DNA of 64,000 bases from Methyloversatilis discipulorum (GCF_000385375.1 NZ_ARVV01000001.1:124001-188000); one strand, 5' to 3'; positions 18,040 to 27,515 are shown, counted from the first letter of the stretch. Program-made: numbers and translations. Notes: a model not told the origin generated them from the letters alone.

Positions 18040-19497
18040 TCAACCCTCCAGCGCCTCGCCTGCCCCCTTCACCACCTTGAAGCGCGCCAGCGTCGCCTCG
18101 CGCGCGGCGGCATGATCGACGATGGGCGCCGGGTAGTCGCTGCCGATCACGCAGCCGGCCATCTTCTGTTCCAGCGGTGTCGCCAGCCACGGCGCGTGGA
18201 TGCGCTTCTTGTCGAATTTCGCCAGTTCCGGGCAGTAGCGGCGGATGAACTGGCCGTCGGCGTCGAACTTTTCCGACTGCGTGACCGGATTGAAGATGCG
18301 GAACCAGGGCTGGGCGTCGCAGCCGGTCGAGGCCGCCCACTGCCAGCCACCGTTGTTGGCCGCCAGGTCGAAATCGTTGAGCTGGCGCGCGAACCAGTGT
18401 TCGCCGCGTCGCCAGTCGATGCCGAGGTCCTTGGTCAGGAAGGAGGCGCTCACCATGCGCAGCCGGTTGTGCATGTAGCCGGTCTGCGCCAGTTGGCGCT
18501 GCGCGGCATCGACCAGCGGATAGCCGGTGCGGCCCTCGCACCAGGCGCGGAACTTCGCCGCGTCGTCTACCCAGCGCACCGCGTCATATTCCGGCCGGAA
18601 GCTGGCGCCGACCACGTGCGGGTTGTGCCACAGGATCTGGAAGTAGAAATCGCGCCAGATCAGTTCCGACAGCCAGGTTTCGGCGCCAGCGCCGCCGCGC
18701 GCGTGCGCTTCGCGCGCCAGCCGGCGTATCGATATCGTGCCGAAACGCAGATGCACCGACAGATAGCTCGGGCCCTTGGCGGCCGGAAAGTCGCGCAGCA
18801 CCTTGTAACGGTCGATGCGGTCGAGGAAGGCGTCGAACAGCGTGTCGGCGCCGGACATGCCTGCCGGCAGCTTCAGCGTCGCCAGATTGGTCGACCGGAA
18901 ACCCATGTCGGCCAGTGACGGAATGTCGCCTGCCGCCACCGCCGCCAGCGCGTCCGCGTAGGTGCGCACCGGATAGGCCTTCAGGTGGAAGGGCGTCAGC
19001 TTCTTCAGCCACGCGTTCTTGTACGGCGTGAACACCGAGAACGGCTTGCCGCCCTGGGTCAGCACCTCGTCGCACTCGAAGACGACCTGGTCCTTGTACG
19101 TGTCGAAGGCGATGCCGTCGCGCGCCAGCGCGTCGTGCACCGCGCGGTCGCGCGCAAATGCGGCGGGTTCGTAGTCGCGGTTGGCGACCACGCCTGCCAC
19201 GCCCAGTTCACGCGCCAGTTGCGGGACGACCTCGCGGGCGCGGCCGTGGCGCACGATGAGCCCGCCTCCGAGCGCGCGCAGCGCAGCGTCCAGCTCGGTG
19301 ACCGAGGCATGGATGAACTCGACCCGGCGGTCGGCGCTCAGGCCTTCGGCCAGCAGTTCGTCGAGGATGTCGGTGTCGAATACGAACACGCACCACACCG
19401 GGCCGCCGGCGCGCAGCGCGTGGTAGAGGGCGGCGTGGTCGTCGATGCGCAGGTCGCGGCGGAACCACACGAGGCGGGATGAAGCACGGTCGGGCAT
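18040..19497 (-). CDS. phrB: Deoxyribodipyrimidine photolyase
   Basis: 485 residues. The N-terminal photolyase Rossmann domain starts LVWFRRDLRIDDHAALYHALR, which would hold the antenna cofactor. The C-terminal FAD domain contains LSVHLRFGTISIRRL, the ELIWRDFYFQILWHNPHV stretch and WCEGRTGYPLVDAAQRQL. It continues with YMHNRLRMVSASFLTKDLGIDWRRGE, all class I CPD photolyase hallmarks. Uses blue light to split cyclobutane pyrimidine dimers. Diverges from yqgE. Confidence 0.96.
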   Translation of the reverse strand: MPDRASSRLVWFRRDLRIDDHAALYHALRAGGPVWCVFVFDTDILDELLAEGLSADRRVEFIHASVTELDAALRALGGGLIVRHGRAREVVPQLARELGVAGVVANRDYEPAAFARDRAVHDALARDGIAFDTYKDQVVFECDEVLTQGGKPFSVFTPYKNAWLKKLTPFHLKAYPVRTYADALAAVAAGDIPSLADMGFRSTNLATLKLPAGMSGADTLFDAFLDRIDRYKVLRDFPAAKGPSYLSVHLRFGTISIRRLAREAHARGGAGAETWLSELIWRDFYFQILWHNPHVVGASFRPEYDAVRWVDDAAKFRAWCEGRTGYPLVDAAQRQLAQTGYMHNRLRMVSASFLTKDLGIDWRRGEHWFARQLNDFDLAANNGGWQWAASTGCDAQPWFRIFNPVTQSEKFDADGQFIRRYCPELAKFDKKRIHAPWLATPLEQKMAGCVIGSDYPAPIVDHAAAREATLARFKVVKGAGEALEG

Positions 19498-19572
19498 GCG
19501 GGATTTCCGTCAGAAAGTCGGCGCTTTGAGCGTGATGTCGCGCCGCGGTTCGCGGCCGGCGTCCAACACGGA

Positions 19573-19578
19573 TAAAAT
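19573..19578 (+). promoter_or_regulatory. -10-like TAAAAT very close to the yqgE start
   Basis: TAAAAT (19573-19578) is a near-perfect -10 element six bases before the ATG at 19585. If used, transcription would start at or beside that ATG, giving a leaderless message, or a 15-base leader for the ATG at 19600. No Shine-Dalgarno precedes either ATG. The -35 region (TTCGCG) is weak. Confidence 0.4.
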
Positions 19579-19584
19579 CATCCC

Positions 19585-20163
19585 ATGTCCGCACACGCCA
19601 TGACCCCTTCGGTCGACCTGACCGGCCATTTCCTGATCGCCATGCCCGCCATGGCGGACAAGAATTTCGCACGCACGCTGACGCTGGTGTGCGAACACAA
19701 CGAACAGGGCGCGCTCGGTGTCATCGTCAACCGGCCGATCGACATGTCGCTCGAAGACCTGTTCGAGCGCATCGACATGTCGCTCGAATCGCCGCGCTTC
19801 CAGGGCCAGCCGGTGTATTTCGGCGGTCCGGTGCAGACCGACCGCGGCTTCGTGCTGCATCGTCCGGTCGGCGACTGGCAGTCCAGCATCGATGTCGGCA
19901 ACGGCCTCGCGCTGACCTCGTCGCGCGACGTGCTGCAGTCGCTCGGCCACGACAACGAGCCGGACGACGTGCTGGTCACGCTCGGTTACGCCGGCTGGCA
20001 GGCCGGCCAGATCGAGTGGGAACTGGCGCAGAACGCCTGGCTCACGGTGCGCGCCGACCCCGAAATCATCTTCGGCCTGCCGCCGGAAGAGCGCCTGATC
20101 GCCGCGATGCAGCTGCTCGGCGTCGACTTCGCGTCGCTGTCCGACGTGGCCGGGCATGCCTGA
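19585..20163 (+). CDS. yqgE: YqgE/AlgH family protein (DUF179)
   Basis: 192 residues with the family phrases [53 protein letters not shown] and the C-terminal [15 protein letters not shown]. Function is not established. It is widely coupled with ruvX, as here: the ruvX ATG lies eight bases inside its 3' end. The true start may be the ATG at 19600, which matches family length better. First gene of yqgE-ruvX-pyrR-pyrB-pyrC'. Confidence 0.94.
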   Translation: MSAHAMTPSVDLTGHFLIAMPAMADKNFARTLTLVCEHNEQGALGVIVNRPIDMSLEDLFERIDMSLESPRFQGQPVYFGGPVQTDRGFVLHRPVGDWQSSIDVGNGLALTSSRDVLQSLGHDNEPDDVLVTLGYAGWQAGQIEWELAQNAWLTVRADPEIIFGLPPEERLIAAMQLLGVDFASLSDVAGHA

Positions 20164-20599
20164 GCCGGTCGCGCTGCCCGCGCGCGGCACCGTGCTGGCT
20201 TTCGATTTCGGCGAAAAGCGCATCGGCGTCGCCGTCGGTGAATGCGAACTGCGCAGCGCCTCCGCACTGACCACCTTCGATGCCGAAACCAACGACGCCC
20301 GCTGGGCGGCGATCGGCCGCCTGCTCGACGAATGGAAACCCGCATTGCTGGTGGTCGGTCTGCCGCTGTCGCCGGACGGCGAGGCGCACGACATGACTGC
20401 CCGCGCTCAACGCTTCGCCCGCCAGCTCGAAGGCCGCTACCGGCTGCCGGTCGCGCTGCAGGACGAACGCTTTACCTCGGCCGAGGCCGACACGCAGCTG
20501 CGCGACCGCGGCCAGCACGACTGGCGGGAACGCAAGAAGCACCTGGACGCACACGCGGCCCAGCTCATCCTGAAGGACTATTTCGATGTCACTGCCTGA
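20156..20599 (+). CDS. ruvX: Pre-16S rRNA nuclease / RuvX (YqgF)
   Basis: 147 residues, RNase H-like fold. It shows [14 protein letters not shown] (first catalytic Asp), [18 protein letters not shown] and the C-terminal [15 protein letters not shown] with the last Asp. YqgF trims the 5' end of 16S rRNA; the Holliday-junction role is historical. Overlaps yqgE at the front and pyrR (ATG at 20586) at the end, so the three are tightly coupled. Confidence 0.95.
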   Translation: MPEPVALPARGTVLAFDFGEKRIGVAVGECELRSASALTTFDAETNDARWAAIGRLLDEWKPALLVVGLPLSPDGEAHDMTARAQRFARQLEGRYRLPVALQDERFTSAEADTQLRDRGQHDWRERKKHLDAHAAQLILKDYFDVTA

Positions 20600-21083
20600 C
20601 GCAGAAAAACTGCTGGCCGATCTGGCGGCGCAGATGCGCCCGCAGGTCACGCCGGACACCGCGCTGGTCGGCCTGCACACCGGCGGCGTATGGCTGGCGC
20701 AGCGCCTGCACGCGCTGCTCGGCCTGACCCAGCCGGCCGGCTCGCTCGACGTGAGCTTCTACCGCGACGACTACGCCAAGCGCGGGCTGTCGCGCGACAC
20801 CCGCTCGTCCGCCCTGCCCTTCGACGTCGAGGGACGGCACCTCATCCTGGTCGACGATGTGCTGCACACCGGCCGCACGATACGCGCCGCGCTGAACGAA
20901 CTGTTCGACTACGGCCGTCCGGCCAAGGTCGAACTGGCGGTGCTGATCGACCGCGGCGGACGCCAGCTGCCGGTGGCGCCGACCTACTGTGCGACGCGCC
21001 TCGACCTGGCCGAGGGCACGCGGGTGAAGCTGGCGCAGGACGGCGAGCGGCTGGCGCTGCGTCTGCTGCAGGAGCAGGAGTGA
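20586..21083 (+). CDS. pyrR: PyrR, bifunctional pyrimidine regulator / uracil phosphoribosyltransferase
   Basis: 165 residues. The PRPP-binding loop [27 protein letters not shown] is intact, and [10 protein letters not shown] near the start fits the family. In Gram-positives PyrR attenuates pyr operons by binding RNA; in proteobacteria it is usually only an enzyme, and I saw no attenuator hairpin before pyrB (only two bases separate pyrR and pyrB). Overlaps the ruvX 3' end by 14 bases. Confidence 0.93.
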   Translation: MSLPDAEKLLADLAAQMRPQVTPDTALVGLHTGGVWLAQRLHALLGLTQPAGSLDVSFYRDDYAKRGLSRDTRSSALPFDVEGRHLILVDDVLHTGRTIRAALNELFDYGRPAKVELAVLIDRGGRQLPVAPTYCATRLDLAEGTRVKLAQDGERLALRLLQEQE

Positions 21084-21085
21084 CC

Positions 21086-22054
21086 ATGGCGCGCAATCCG
21101 CAACTGAACAAGCACGGCGAACTGCAGCACCTGCTCACCACCGAGGGCCTGCCGCGCGACGTGATCACGCGCATCCTCGACACCGCCGAGCCCTTCGCCG
21201 GCGTCGCCGAACGCGAGGTGAAAAAGGTGCCGCTGCTGCGCGGCAAGAGCGTGTTCAACCTGTTTTTCGAAAACAGCACGCGCACCCGCACCACCTTCGA
21301 AATCGCTGCAAAGCGGCTGTCGGCCGACGTGATCAACCTGAATATCGCGACCAGCTCGACCAACAAGGGCGAAACCCTGCTCGACACCGTGGACAACCTG
21401 GCGGCGATGCAGGCCGACATGTTCGTCGTGCGCCACGCCTCCAGCGGCGCGCCCTATCTGATCGCGCAGCACCTCGAAGCGACCGGGCGCGACCACATCC
21501 ACGTCGTCAACGCCGGCGACGGGCGCCACGCGCACCCGACGCAGGGCCTGCTCGACATGTACACCATCCGCCACTACAAGCGCGACTTCACGCAGCTGTC
21601 GGTGGCCATCGTCGGCGACATCCTGCATTCGCGCGTCGCGCGCAGCCAGATCCACGCGCTGACCACGCTGGGCGTGCCCGACCTGCGCGCCATCGCGCCG
21701 AAGACGCTGCTGCCGCACGACATCGAGCGGCTCGGCTGTCGCGTCTACAACGACATGCGCGAAGGCCTGCGCGGCGTCGATGTAGTGATGATGCTGCGCC
21801 TGCAGAACGAACGCATGCAGGGTTCGCTGCTGCCCAGCGCGCAGGAATATTTCAAGTTCTTCGGCCTGACCGAGGACAAGCTCGCAGTGGCCAAGCCGGA
21901 TGCCATCGTGCTGCACCCGGGGCCGATGAACCGCGGCGTCGAGATCGACTCGGCGGTGGCCGACGGCCGCCAGGCGGTCATCCTGCCGCAGGTCACCTTC
22001 GGCATCGCGGTGCGCATGGCGGTAATGGCGATGCTGGCCGGAGGAAACGCATGA
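21086..22054 (+). CDS. pyrB: Aspartate carbamoyltransferase catalytic subunit
   Basis: 322 residues. The carbamoyl-phosphate-binding motif is [19 protein letters not shown], followed by [40 protein letters not shown] and the aspartate-site loop [12 protein letters not shown]. Catalyses the committed step of pyrimidine synthesis. No pyrI is present; instead the next gene is an inactive-looking dihydroorotase, as in the pseudomonad PyrB-PyrC' dodecamer. The ATG at 21086 is two bases past the pyrR stop, and its 3' end overlaps pyrC' by four bases. Confidence 0.96.
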   Translation: MARNPQLNKHGELQHLLTTEGLPRDVITRILDTAEPFAGVAEREVKKVPLLRGKSVFNLFFENSTRTRTTFEIAAKRLSADVINLNIATSSTNKGETLLDTVDNLAAMQADMFVVRHASSGAPYLIAQHLEATGRDHIHVVNAGDGRHAHPTQGLLDMYTIRHYKRDFTQLSVAIVGDILHSRVARSQIHALTTLGVPDLRAIAPKTLLPHDIERLGCRVYNDMREGLRGVDVVMMLRLQNERMQGSLLPSAQEYFKFFGLTEDKLAVAKPDAIVLHPGPMNRGVEIDSAVADGRQAVILPQVTFGIAVRMAVMAMLAGGNA

Positions 22055-23337
22055 AGATCCACATCAAGGGCGGCCGGCTGATCGATCCGGCGCAGGATAT
22101 CGACGCACCGACCGACGTCTTCATCGCCGCCGGCAAGGTGGTGGCGCTGGGCGCGGCGCCAGACGGCTTTCACGCCAACCGCGTCATCGACGCCAGCGGC
22201 CTGGTCGTCGCGCCGGGTCTGATCGACCTCTGCGCGCGACTGCGCGAGCCCGGCCTCGAATACCGCGCGACGCTGGAGTCGGAAGTCGCGGCCGCAGTCG
22301 CCGGTGGCGTCACCAGTCTGGCCTGCCCGCCGGACACCGATCCGGTGCTCGACGAGCCCGGCCTGGTCGAAATGCTGAAGCACCGCGCGCGCATGCTGAA
22401 TCTCGCCCACGTCTATCCGCATGGTGCGCTGACCGCCGGCCTCAAGGGCGAGCGTCTGACCGAGATGGGCGAGCTGCACGATGCCGGCTGCATCGCCTTC
22501 TCGCAGGCCAACGTGCCGGTGGCCGACACCCAGGTGCTGTTCCGCGCGATGCAGTACGCGGCCACCTTCGGCTACACGGTGTGGCTGCAGCCGACCGACA
22601 TGCATCTGGCGGCCGGCGGTGTTGCGCACGAAGGCGAAGTGGCGGCGCGGCTGGGTCTGACCGGCATTCCGGTGCTGGCGGAAACGCTGGCCATCGGCCA
22701 GATGCTGCAGCTGGCGCGCGCCACCGGATGCAAGCTGCATCTGGCGCGCATTTCCAGTCGTGCCGGGCTGATGCTGATCGACCAGGCACGACTCGACGGC
22801 ATGCAGGTGAGCTGCGACGTGGCCATCCACGCGCTGCACCTGTGCGATGTCGACATCGGTTATTTCGATCCGCAGTGCCGCACGGTGCCGCCGCTGCGTG
22901 CGCAGTTCGACCGCGAGGCACTGCGCGCAGCGCTGGCCGACGGCCGTATCGACGCGCTGTGTTCGGACCACACGCCGGTCGACGACGACGCCAAGCAGGT
23001 GCCCTTCGCCGAAGCCGAGCCGGGCACCACCGGCCTCGAACTGCTGCTGCCGCTGACGCTGGCCTGGGCGCGCGAAATGCGGCTGCCGCTCAAGGTTGCG
23101 CTGGCGCGCATCACGGCCGACGCCGCACGCGTGCTCGGTCTGAACGCCGGCCACCTGCGGGTCGGCGGTGCGGCCGACGTGTGCATCTTCGATCCGGAGG
23201 CGCCGGTGCGCATCAGTCGCGAATCGTTGCGCAGCCAGGGCAAGAACACGCCCTATCTGGGCCGCGAGCTGCCGGGCCGTGTCAGCGCGACGCTGGTGTC
23301 GGGCCAGGTGGTGTACGAGGCGCCGGCCCGCCATTGA
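22051..23337 (+). CDS. pyrC': Dihydroorotase-like PyrC' (probably non-catalytic)
   Basis: 428 residues, amidohydrolase fold. The first metal motif of class I dihydroorotases, DLHxHLREPG, reads [10 protein letters not shown] here, so both histidines (positions 61 and 63) are lost. The middle region ([13 protein letters not shown]) also lacks the usual HCED pattern. The DHTP motif near 310 is kept. In Pseudomonas such PyrC' proteins have no activity but hold PyrB in its active assembly; that role is the likely one here. A working dihydroorotase must be encoded elsewhere. Starts inside pyrB (ATGA) and overlaps the convergent pbpC by 56 bases. Confidence 0.92.
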   Translation: MKIHIKGGRLIDPAQDIDAPTDVFIAAGKVVALGAAPDGFHANRVIDASGLVVAPGLIDLCARLREPGLEYRATLESEVAAAVAGGVTSLACPPDTDPVLDEPGLVEMLKHRARMLNLAHVYPHGALTAGLKGERLTEMGELHDAGCIAFSQANVPVADTQVLFRAMQYAATFGYTVWLQPTDMHLAAGGVAHEGEVAARLGLTGIPVLAETLAIGQMLQLARATGCKLHLARISSRAGLMLIDQARLDGMQVSCDVAIHALHLCDVDIGYFDPQCRTVPPLRAQFDREALRAALADGRIDALCSDHTPVDDDAKQVPFAEAEPGTTGLELLLPLTLAWAREMRLPLKVALARITADAARVLGLNAGHLRVGGAADVCIFDPEAPVRISRESLRSQGKNTPYLGRELPGRVSATLVSGQVVYEAPARH

Positions 23338-25336
23338 AGGTTTCGGGTGCGGCGTCGAGCCGTACCTCGAATTCGATCGACTGCAGCTGCAGGCCGTGCG
23401 CGTCTTCCAGCGCCAGCCGGTGACGGCCGGGGCGCGGGCTCCACAGCGCGCGCCCCTCGATCGCCGGCAGGCGCTCGTCGTTGATCACCCACTGCAGGCC
23501 CGGCCAGCCGGGTCGAGCCTCCAGCAGCATGGCCTGGCGGCCGGCCGGCAGGCTGGCGCTGACCAGTTTGACGCCCGTCGTCGGCTGCACGATGCGCGGC
23601 CGGCCGAACAGGTCGCGCACGGTCGCGTCGGCGAAGGCCTGCTGCGTGCCGGGCAGGAAATACTCTTCCCGTTCGGCTTCGATTTCCGGTTCGAAACGCA
23701 GGCGCACGCCTTCGAGTCCGGGCGGCGGCGGGGCCGCTTCGGCCGGAATCGGGTCGATGGCCGCGGCGACCGACAGCCAGGTGGCCGCCACCGGTCGCGC
23801 CGCGCGCAGCGCGATCGTGTAGCGGCGCGTCCAGCCGACCGACCAGTGCGTCGCGCGGTCGCTCGAGCGCCCGTGCATCACCGCGTGCCAGTCGTGCGCG
23901 TCCGGCGTCGTGCGTGTGGACAGCAGGTCGCCGACCAGCCACGCCACCGGCGACGCCCACAGTCGCTTGCCGCTGCGATCCACGCCGCGCCATTGCGCCG
24001 CCTCCAGCGCCCACGGCGTCCAGATGCCGTCGTTGGCCAGCGTGCGAAAGGCGTTGGCCATCTCGGGCAGGCTGGCACGGCTGCCGTTGGTTGCCGAAGC
24101 GTCGATGCCGTGCGCACGCAGCGTGGCGGTCAGCGCGTCGTCGCCGATCAGCGCGCGCACGCGCAGCGCCGGAATCTCGGCCGCCTGCGTCAGCGCCGCC
24201 CGCGTGCTGAGCGGCTGGCCGCTGCCCTGCAGGCCGGGCGGCAGCGCCCGGGTGACGAAGTTCGGGCTGTCGTCGAACACCGACGCGGCGCTGATCCAGC
24301 GTTGATCGAGGGCCAGTCCGTAGGCAAACGCGTGCAGCGTGCTGCCGGCCGGGAGGCGGCGCACCGCAGCGTCGGTGTCGTCCGGACCGCCGGCCCATAC
24401 CAGCGCTTCGCCGCTCGCGTTGTCGAGTACCACGACGGCGACGTCGGCGCGCTCGCGGCCGAGCGCGTCCAGCGTGCGCCGCTGCAGCCGTGCGTCGAGC
24501 GTGGTGGCGCGCTGCTCGCCCGGCTCGCGCAGCAGGCGGCGGGCCAGCGGCTGTGCTTCGGTCCAGCGCGGTTCCAGCCGGTAGCGCTGGGTGAGAACCT
24601 GATTGGCGAGGGTACGCAGTTCGGCGCAGGCGGGCGCCGGTTTCAGCTTCAGCGCCACCGCGCAGGCACGCTGCGCAACCCGCTCGGCCGGTGCGTTCGG
24701 GCCGCGCAGCAGCGCCGCCAGCAGCAGCGCCTCGCGCGCATCGACCGCGTCCGGATCCTTACCGAACAGGCCGCGGGTGGCGGCCGAAATGCCGCGCAGT
24801 TCGCCGCGGAAGGGGGCGAGGTTGAAATACGCTTCGAGGATCTGCGCCTTGTTCCAGCGGCGCTCGATTTCGCGCGCGGCGGCGGCCTGGTCCCATTTCT
24901 GGCCGACGCTGCGGCGCGTGCCCTGCAGGCGCAGCGCCGGATCGATCAGGCCGGCCAGCTGCATCGTCAGCGTCGATGCGCCGCGCGGACGGCGCCCTTC
25001 CAGCGTGCGCCACAGATTGTCCCAGGTGGCGCCGGCGAGCGCCGTCCAGTCGACGCCCGAATGTTCGAGAAAGCGCTTGTCCTCGGCCACCAGCAGCGCG
25101 CGCACCAGCGGTGGCGACAGCGTGCGCGCGCCGACCCAGTCGAGCCGGCGCTCGTCGAAATCGACGCGCACCTCGGCGAGCGGCTGGCCGTAGCGGTCGA
25201 GCAGACGCGCTTCCGACGAGCGCCAGCTGTCGCGCACGGTGTCGAACGAGGGGGCCTGAGCCTGGGCTGCGGGGGTGCCGAGCAGTACGAGACAGGCCAG
25301 CGCAGTGCGTGCGCGCTTGCCCGTGCCCGCGTTCAT
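23282..25336 (-). CDS. pbpC: PbpC-type penicillin-binding protein with degenerate transpeptidase domain
   Basis: 684 residues from the ATG at 25336 (a GTG at 25351 is the alternative). A signal or anchor (about 7-27) is followed by a glycosyltransferase 51 domain with VAEDKRFLEHSGVD (E85), GASTLTMQL (119-127) and the second glutamate E168 in KAQILEAYFN, all intact. In the transpeptidase domain the expected SxxK reads STLH (332-335), the SxN position reads AAE (385-387) and KTG reads MHG (487-489). A C-terminal BiPBP-like domain follows. It should polymerise glycan but not cross-link or bind beta-lactams. No alpha-2-macroglobulin partner gene is adjacent. Confidence 0.9.
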   Translation of the reverse strand: MNAGTGKRARTALACLVLLGTPAAQAQAPSFDTVRDSWRSSEARLLDRYGQPLAEVRVDFDERRLDWVGARTLSPPLVRALLVAEDKRFLEHSGVDWTALAGATWDNLWRTLEGRRPRGASTLTMQLAGLIDPALRLQGTRRSVGQKWDQAAAAREIERRWNKAQILEAYFNLAPFRGELRGISAATRGLFGKDPDAVDAREALLLAALLRGPNAPAERVAQRACAVALKLKPAPACAELRTLANQVLTQRYRLEPRWTEAQPLARRLLREPGEQRATTLDARLQRRTLDALGRERADVAVVVLDNASGEALVWAGGPDDTDAAVRRLPAGSTLHAFAYGLALDQRWISAASVFDDSPNFVTRALPPGLQGSGQPLSTRAALTQAAEIPALRVRALIGDDALTATLRAHGIDASATNGSRASLPEMANAFRTLANDGIWTPWALEAAQWRGVDRSGKRLWASPVAWLVGDLLSTRTTPDAHDWHAVMHGRSSDRATHWSVGWTRRYTIALRAARPVAATWLSVAAAIDPIPAEAAPPPPGLEGVRLRFEPEIEAEREEYFLPGTQQAFADATVRDLFGRPRIVQPTTGVKLVSASLPAGRQAMLLEARPGWPGLQWVINDERLPAIEGRALWSPRPGRHRLALEDAHGLQLQSIEFEVRLDAAPETFNGGPAPRTPPGPTPASR

Positions 25337-25363
25337 CGGCCGACGATGCACGCGCGCGTCAGC

Positions 25364-25729
25364 TCAACACGCACTCAGCGTGCATTTGTCGCCCGAGGCC
25401 TGGCGCTCGACCGTCACGCGCGCCAGCTGAGGCAGCTGCGGGGCGAGCTGCCGCCACAGGTAGTGGCAGAGGTTCTCCAGCGTGGCTGGGCCGATGCCCT
25501 CGACCTCGTCGAGGAAGCGGTGGTCCAGTTTCTCCCGGACTTCGGCCAGTGCGGCGCGGAACACCGCCAGATCGAGCAGCATGCCGCTGGCCGGGTCCGG
25601 CTCGCCGCGCAGCGTCACCTCGGCGTGATAGGTATGGCCGTGGATGCGCAGGCTGGATTCGGTTTCCACCTTGCGGCGCAGGGTGTGGGCGGCTTCGAAG
25701 AAGAAGCGCTGGCTCAGTTCAACAACCAT
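25364..25729 (-). CDS. queD: 6-carboxytetrahydropterin synthase QueD-like
   Basis: 121 residues of the PTPS/QueD fold. The zinc histidines H15 (FEAAH), H30 and H32 (RIHGHTY) and the LDHRFLDEV stretch are present. The catalytic cysteine that lies four residues before the HGH motif in E. coli QueD is S26 here. The C-terminus has two extra cysteines (DKCTLSAC). It sits next to queE, which supports a role in queuosine precursor synthesis, but the changed residue leaves catalysis open. Separated from queE by about 75 bases on the same strand. Confidence 0.85.
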   Translation of the reverse strand: MVVELSQRFFFEAAHTLRRKVETESSLRIHGHTYHAEVTLRGEPDPASGMLLDLAVFRAALAEVREKLDHRFLDEVEGIGPATLENLCHYLWRQLAPQLPQLARVTVERQASGDKCTLSAC

Positions 25730-25804
25730 CTCGATACGTCCATCGATACTTCAAAAAGGGGCGGCCACGTCATGCAGTGCGCGCCGCCCCGGAATCTGCG
25801 ACGG

Positions 25805-26434
25805 TCAGCGTATGCCGACCGCCTTGTGCGTCTGGAAGCTGAGCCGCCAGCGCGGGTGCTGCATGCACCATTCGATCGCCCAGCGGGCGTTGTCGGCCGC
25901 CGCGGCATTGTCCATCGGCTGCACCAGAAAGTGCTCGAAATCCCAGCTTTCCATCGCGGCGAGATCGAGGCCGTCCTGCGGCACGACCACTTTCAGTTCC
26001 TGACCGCGGCGCTGCACCACCGCGTTACCGGCCTTCGGGCTCACGCAGATCCAGTCCAGTCCGGCCGGTGCGGTCAGCGTGCCATTGGTTTCGACCGCGA
26101 TCTCGAATCCGCGTGCGTGCAGTGCGTCGATCAGCGCGGCATCGACCTGCAGCAGCGGTTCGCCACCGGTCAGCACGACGAAGCGGGCGCCGCCGGCGCC
26201 GGTCCAGCTCGCGGCGATGGCATCGGCCAGGGCGTCGGCTTCGTAGCGGCCGCCCAGCGTGCCGTCGGTGCCGACGAAGTCGGTGTCGCAGAAGCGGCAC
26301 TGCGCGGTCGCGCGATCCTGTTCGCGACCGCTCCACAGGTTGCAGCCGGCGAAGCGGCAGAACACGGCGGCGCGACCGGCGTTCAGCCCCTCGCCCTGCA
26401 GCGTGTAGAAGATTTCCTTGACCTGATAAGCCAC
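25805..26434 (-). CDS. queE: 7-carboxy-7-deazaguanine synthase
   Basis: 209 residues, radical SAM enzyme that makes CDG from carboxytetrahydropterin in the queuosine pathway. The start reads VAYQVKEIFYTLQGEGLNAGRAAVFCRFAGCNLW. The iron-sulfur motif is the long form C-x14-C-x2-C (GCN to CRFCDTDF), as in E. coli QueE, followed by VVLTGGEPLLQ. I propose the GTG at 26434 as start, since no ATG precedes the conserved region in frame. Diverges from srkA across 63 bases. Confidence 0.92.
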   Translation of the reverse strand: MAYQVKEIFYTLQGEGLNAGRAAVFCRFAGCNLWSGREQDRATAQCRFCDTDFVGTDGTLGGRYEADALADAIAASWTGAGGARFVVLTGGEPLLQVDAALIDALHARGFEIAVETNGTLTAPAGLDWICVSPKAGNAVVQRRGQELKVVVPQDGLDLAAMESWDFEHFLVQPMDNAAAADNARWAIEWCMQHPRWRLSFQTHKAVGIR

Positions 26435-26497
26435 GACAGATGCCAGAAGCGGCGAAAAACACGCTAGGGTATCGCGTTTGAAGGATTTTTCCACCTG

Positions 26498-27508
26498 ATG
26501 AGCGACCTCACCACCCAGCAGCCCTACGCCGATCTGAACCCGGACACCGTGCTCGATGCACTCGAAGCGGCCGGTTTCGTGGTCGATGGCCGCCTGCTGG
26601 CGCTGAACAGTTTCGAGAACCGCGTCTATCAGGTCGGCGTGGACGACGGTCCGCCGGTGATCGCCAAGTTCTACCGGCCGGCGCGCTGGAGCGACGAAGC
26701 GATCGCCGAGGAACACGCTTTCTGCCGCGAACTGGCCGAGCATGAAATCCCGGTGGTTGCGCCGCTGGAACTGCCGGGCGGCGGCACGCTGGCCCGGCAT
26801 GCCGGCTACCGGTTCGCGGTGTTTCCGCGCCGCGGCGGCCGGGCGCCGGAGCTGGACCGCAGCGACACGCTGGAATGGATAGGCCGCTTCATGGGCCGCA
26901 TCCACGCGCTCGGTGCGGTGAAGCCATATCTGCACCGGCCCACGCTGGACATTGCCAGTTTCGGCGACGAGCCGGCCGCCTATGTGCTCGATGGCGGATT
27001 CGTACCCCCCGAACTGGAGAAGGTGTATCGCGGCGTGGTCGCGCAGGCGCTTGACGGTGTGCGCGCCGCGTTCGAACGCGCCGGCGAGGTGACGCGCATC
27101 CGCACGCACGGCGACTGCCACGTCGGCAACATGCTGTGGGTCGATGGCCAGGGGCCGCACTTCGTCGATTTCGACGACAGCCGGATGGCGCCGGCCATCC
27201 AGGATCTGTGGATGCTGCTGTCGGGCGACCGCGCCGACCGCGCGCGCCAGCTGGGCGACGTGCTGGCCGGCTACGAGGAATTCTGCGACTTCGATCTGCG
27301 CGAACTGCATCTGATCGAAGCGCTGCGCACGCTGCGGCTGATCCACCACAGCGGCTGGATCGCCCGCCGCTGGCAGGACCCGGCCTTCCCGGCGGCCTTC
27401 CCGTGGTTCGATACGCCGCGCTACTGGGAGGCGCGCATCCTCGAACTGCGCGAACAGATCGCGGTGATGGACGAAGCGCCGCTGTGGCTGGCGCCGGGCA
27501 TGCGCTGA
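26498..27508 (+). CDS. srkA: Stress response kinase A (YihE/SrkA) family
   Basis: 336 residues, APH-like kinase fold: NSFENRVYQVGVDDGPPVIAKFYRP (nucleotide site), THGDCHVGNMLWVDGQ (catalytic Asp) and VDFDDSRMAPAIQDLWML (metal-binding Asp). E. coli SrkA phosphorylates Ser/Thr and counters the MazF toxin under stress. Length and motifs agree. Ends seven bases before the stop of convergent mtgA. Confidence 0.93.
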   Translation: MSDLTTQQPYADLNPDTVLDALEAAGFVVDGRLLALNSFENRVYQVGVDDGPPVIAKFYRPARWSDEAIAEEHAFCRELAEHEIPVVAPLELPGGGTLARHAGYRFAVFPRRGGRAPELDRSDTLEWIGRFMGRIHALGAVKPYLHRPTLDIASFGDEPAAYVLDGGFVPPELEKVYRGVVAQALDGVRAAFERAGEVTRIRTHGDCHVGNMLWVDGQGPHFVDFDDSRMAPAIQDLWMLLSGDRADRARQLGDVLAGYEEFCDFDLRELHLIEALRTLRLIHHSGWIARRWQDPAFPAAFPWFDTPRYWEARILELREQIAVMDEAPLWLAPGMR

Positions 27509-27515
27509 GCGGGCC

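Noticed and set aside
23168..26467. A 1099-codon open frame on the plus strand
   Set aside because: It runs antisense across pbpC, queD and queE, is rich in Arg, Gln and Gly as expected from GC-skewed antisense frames, and matches no family. The three minus-strand genes have clear motifs.
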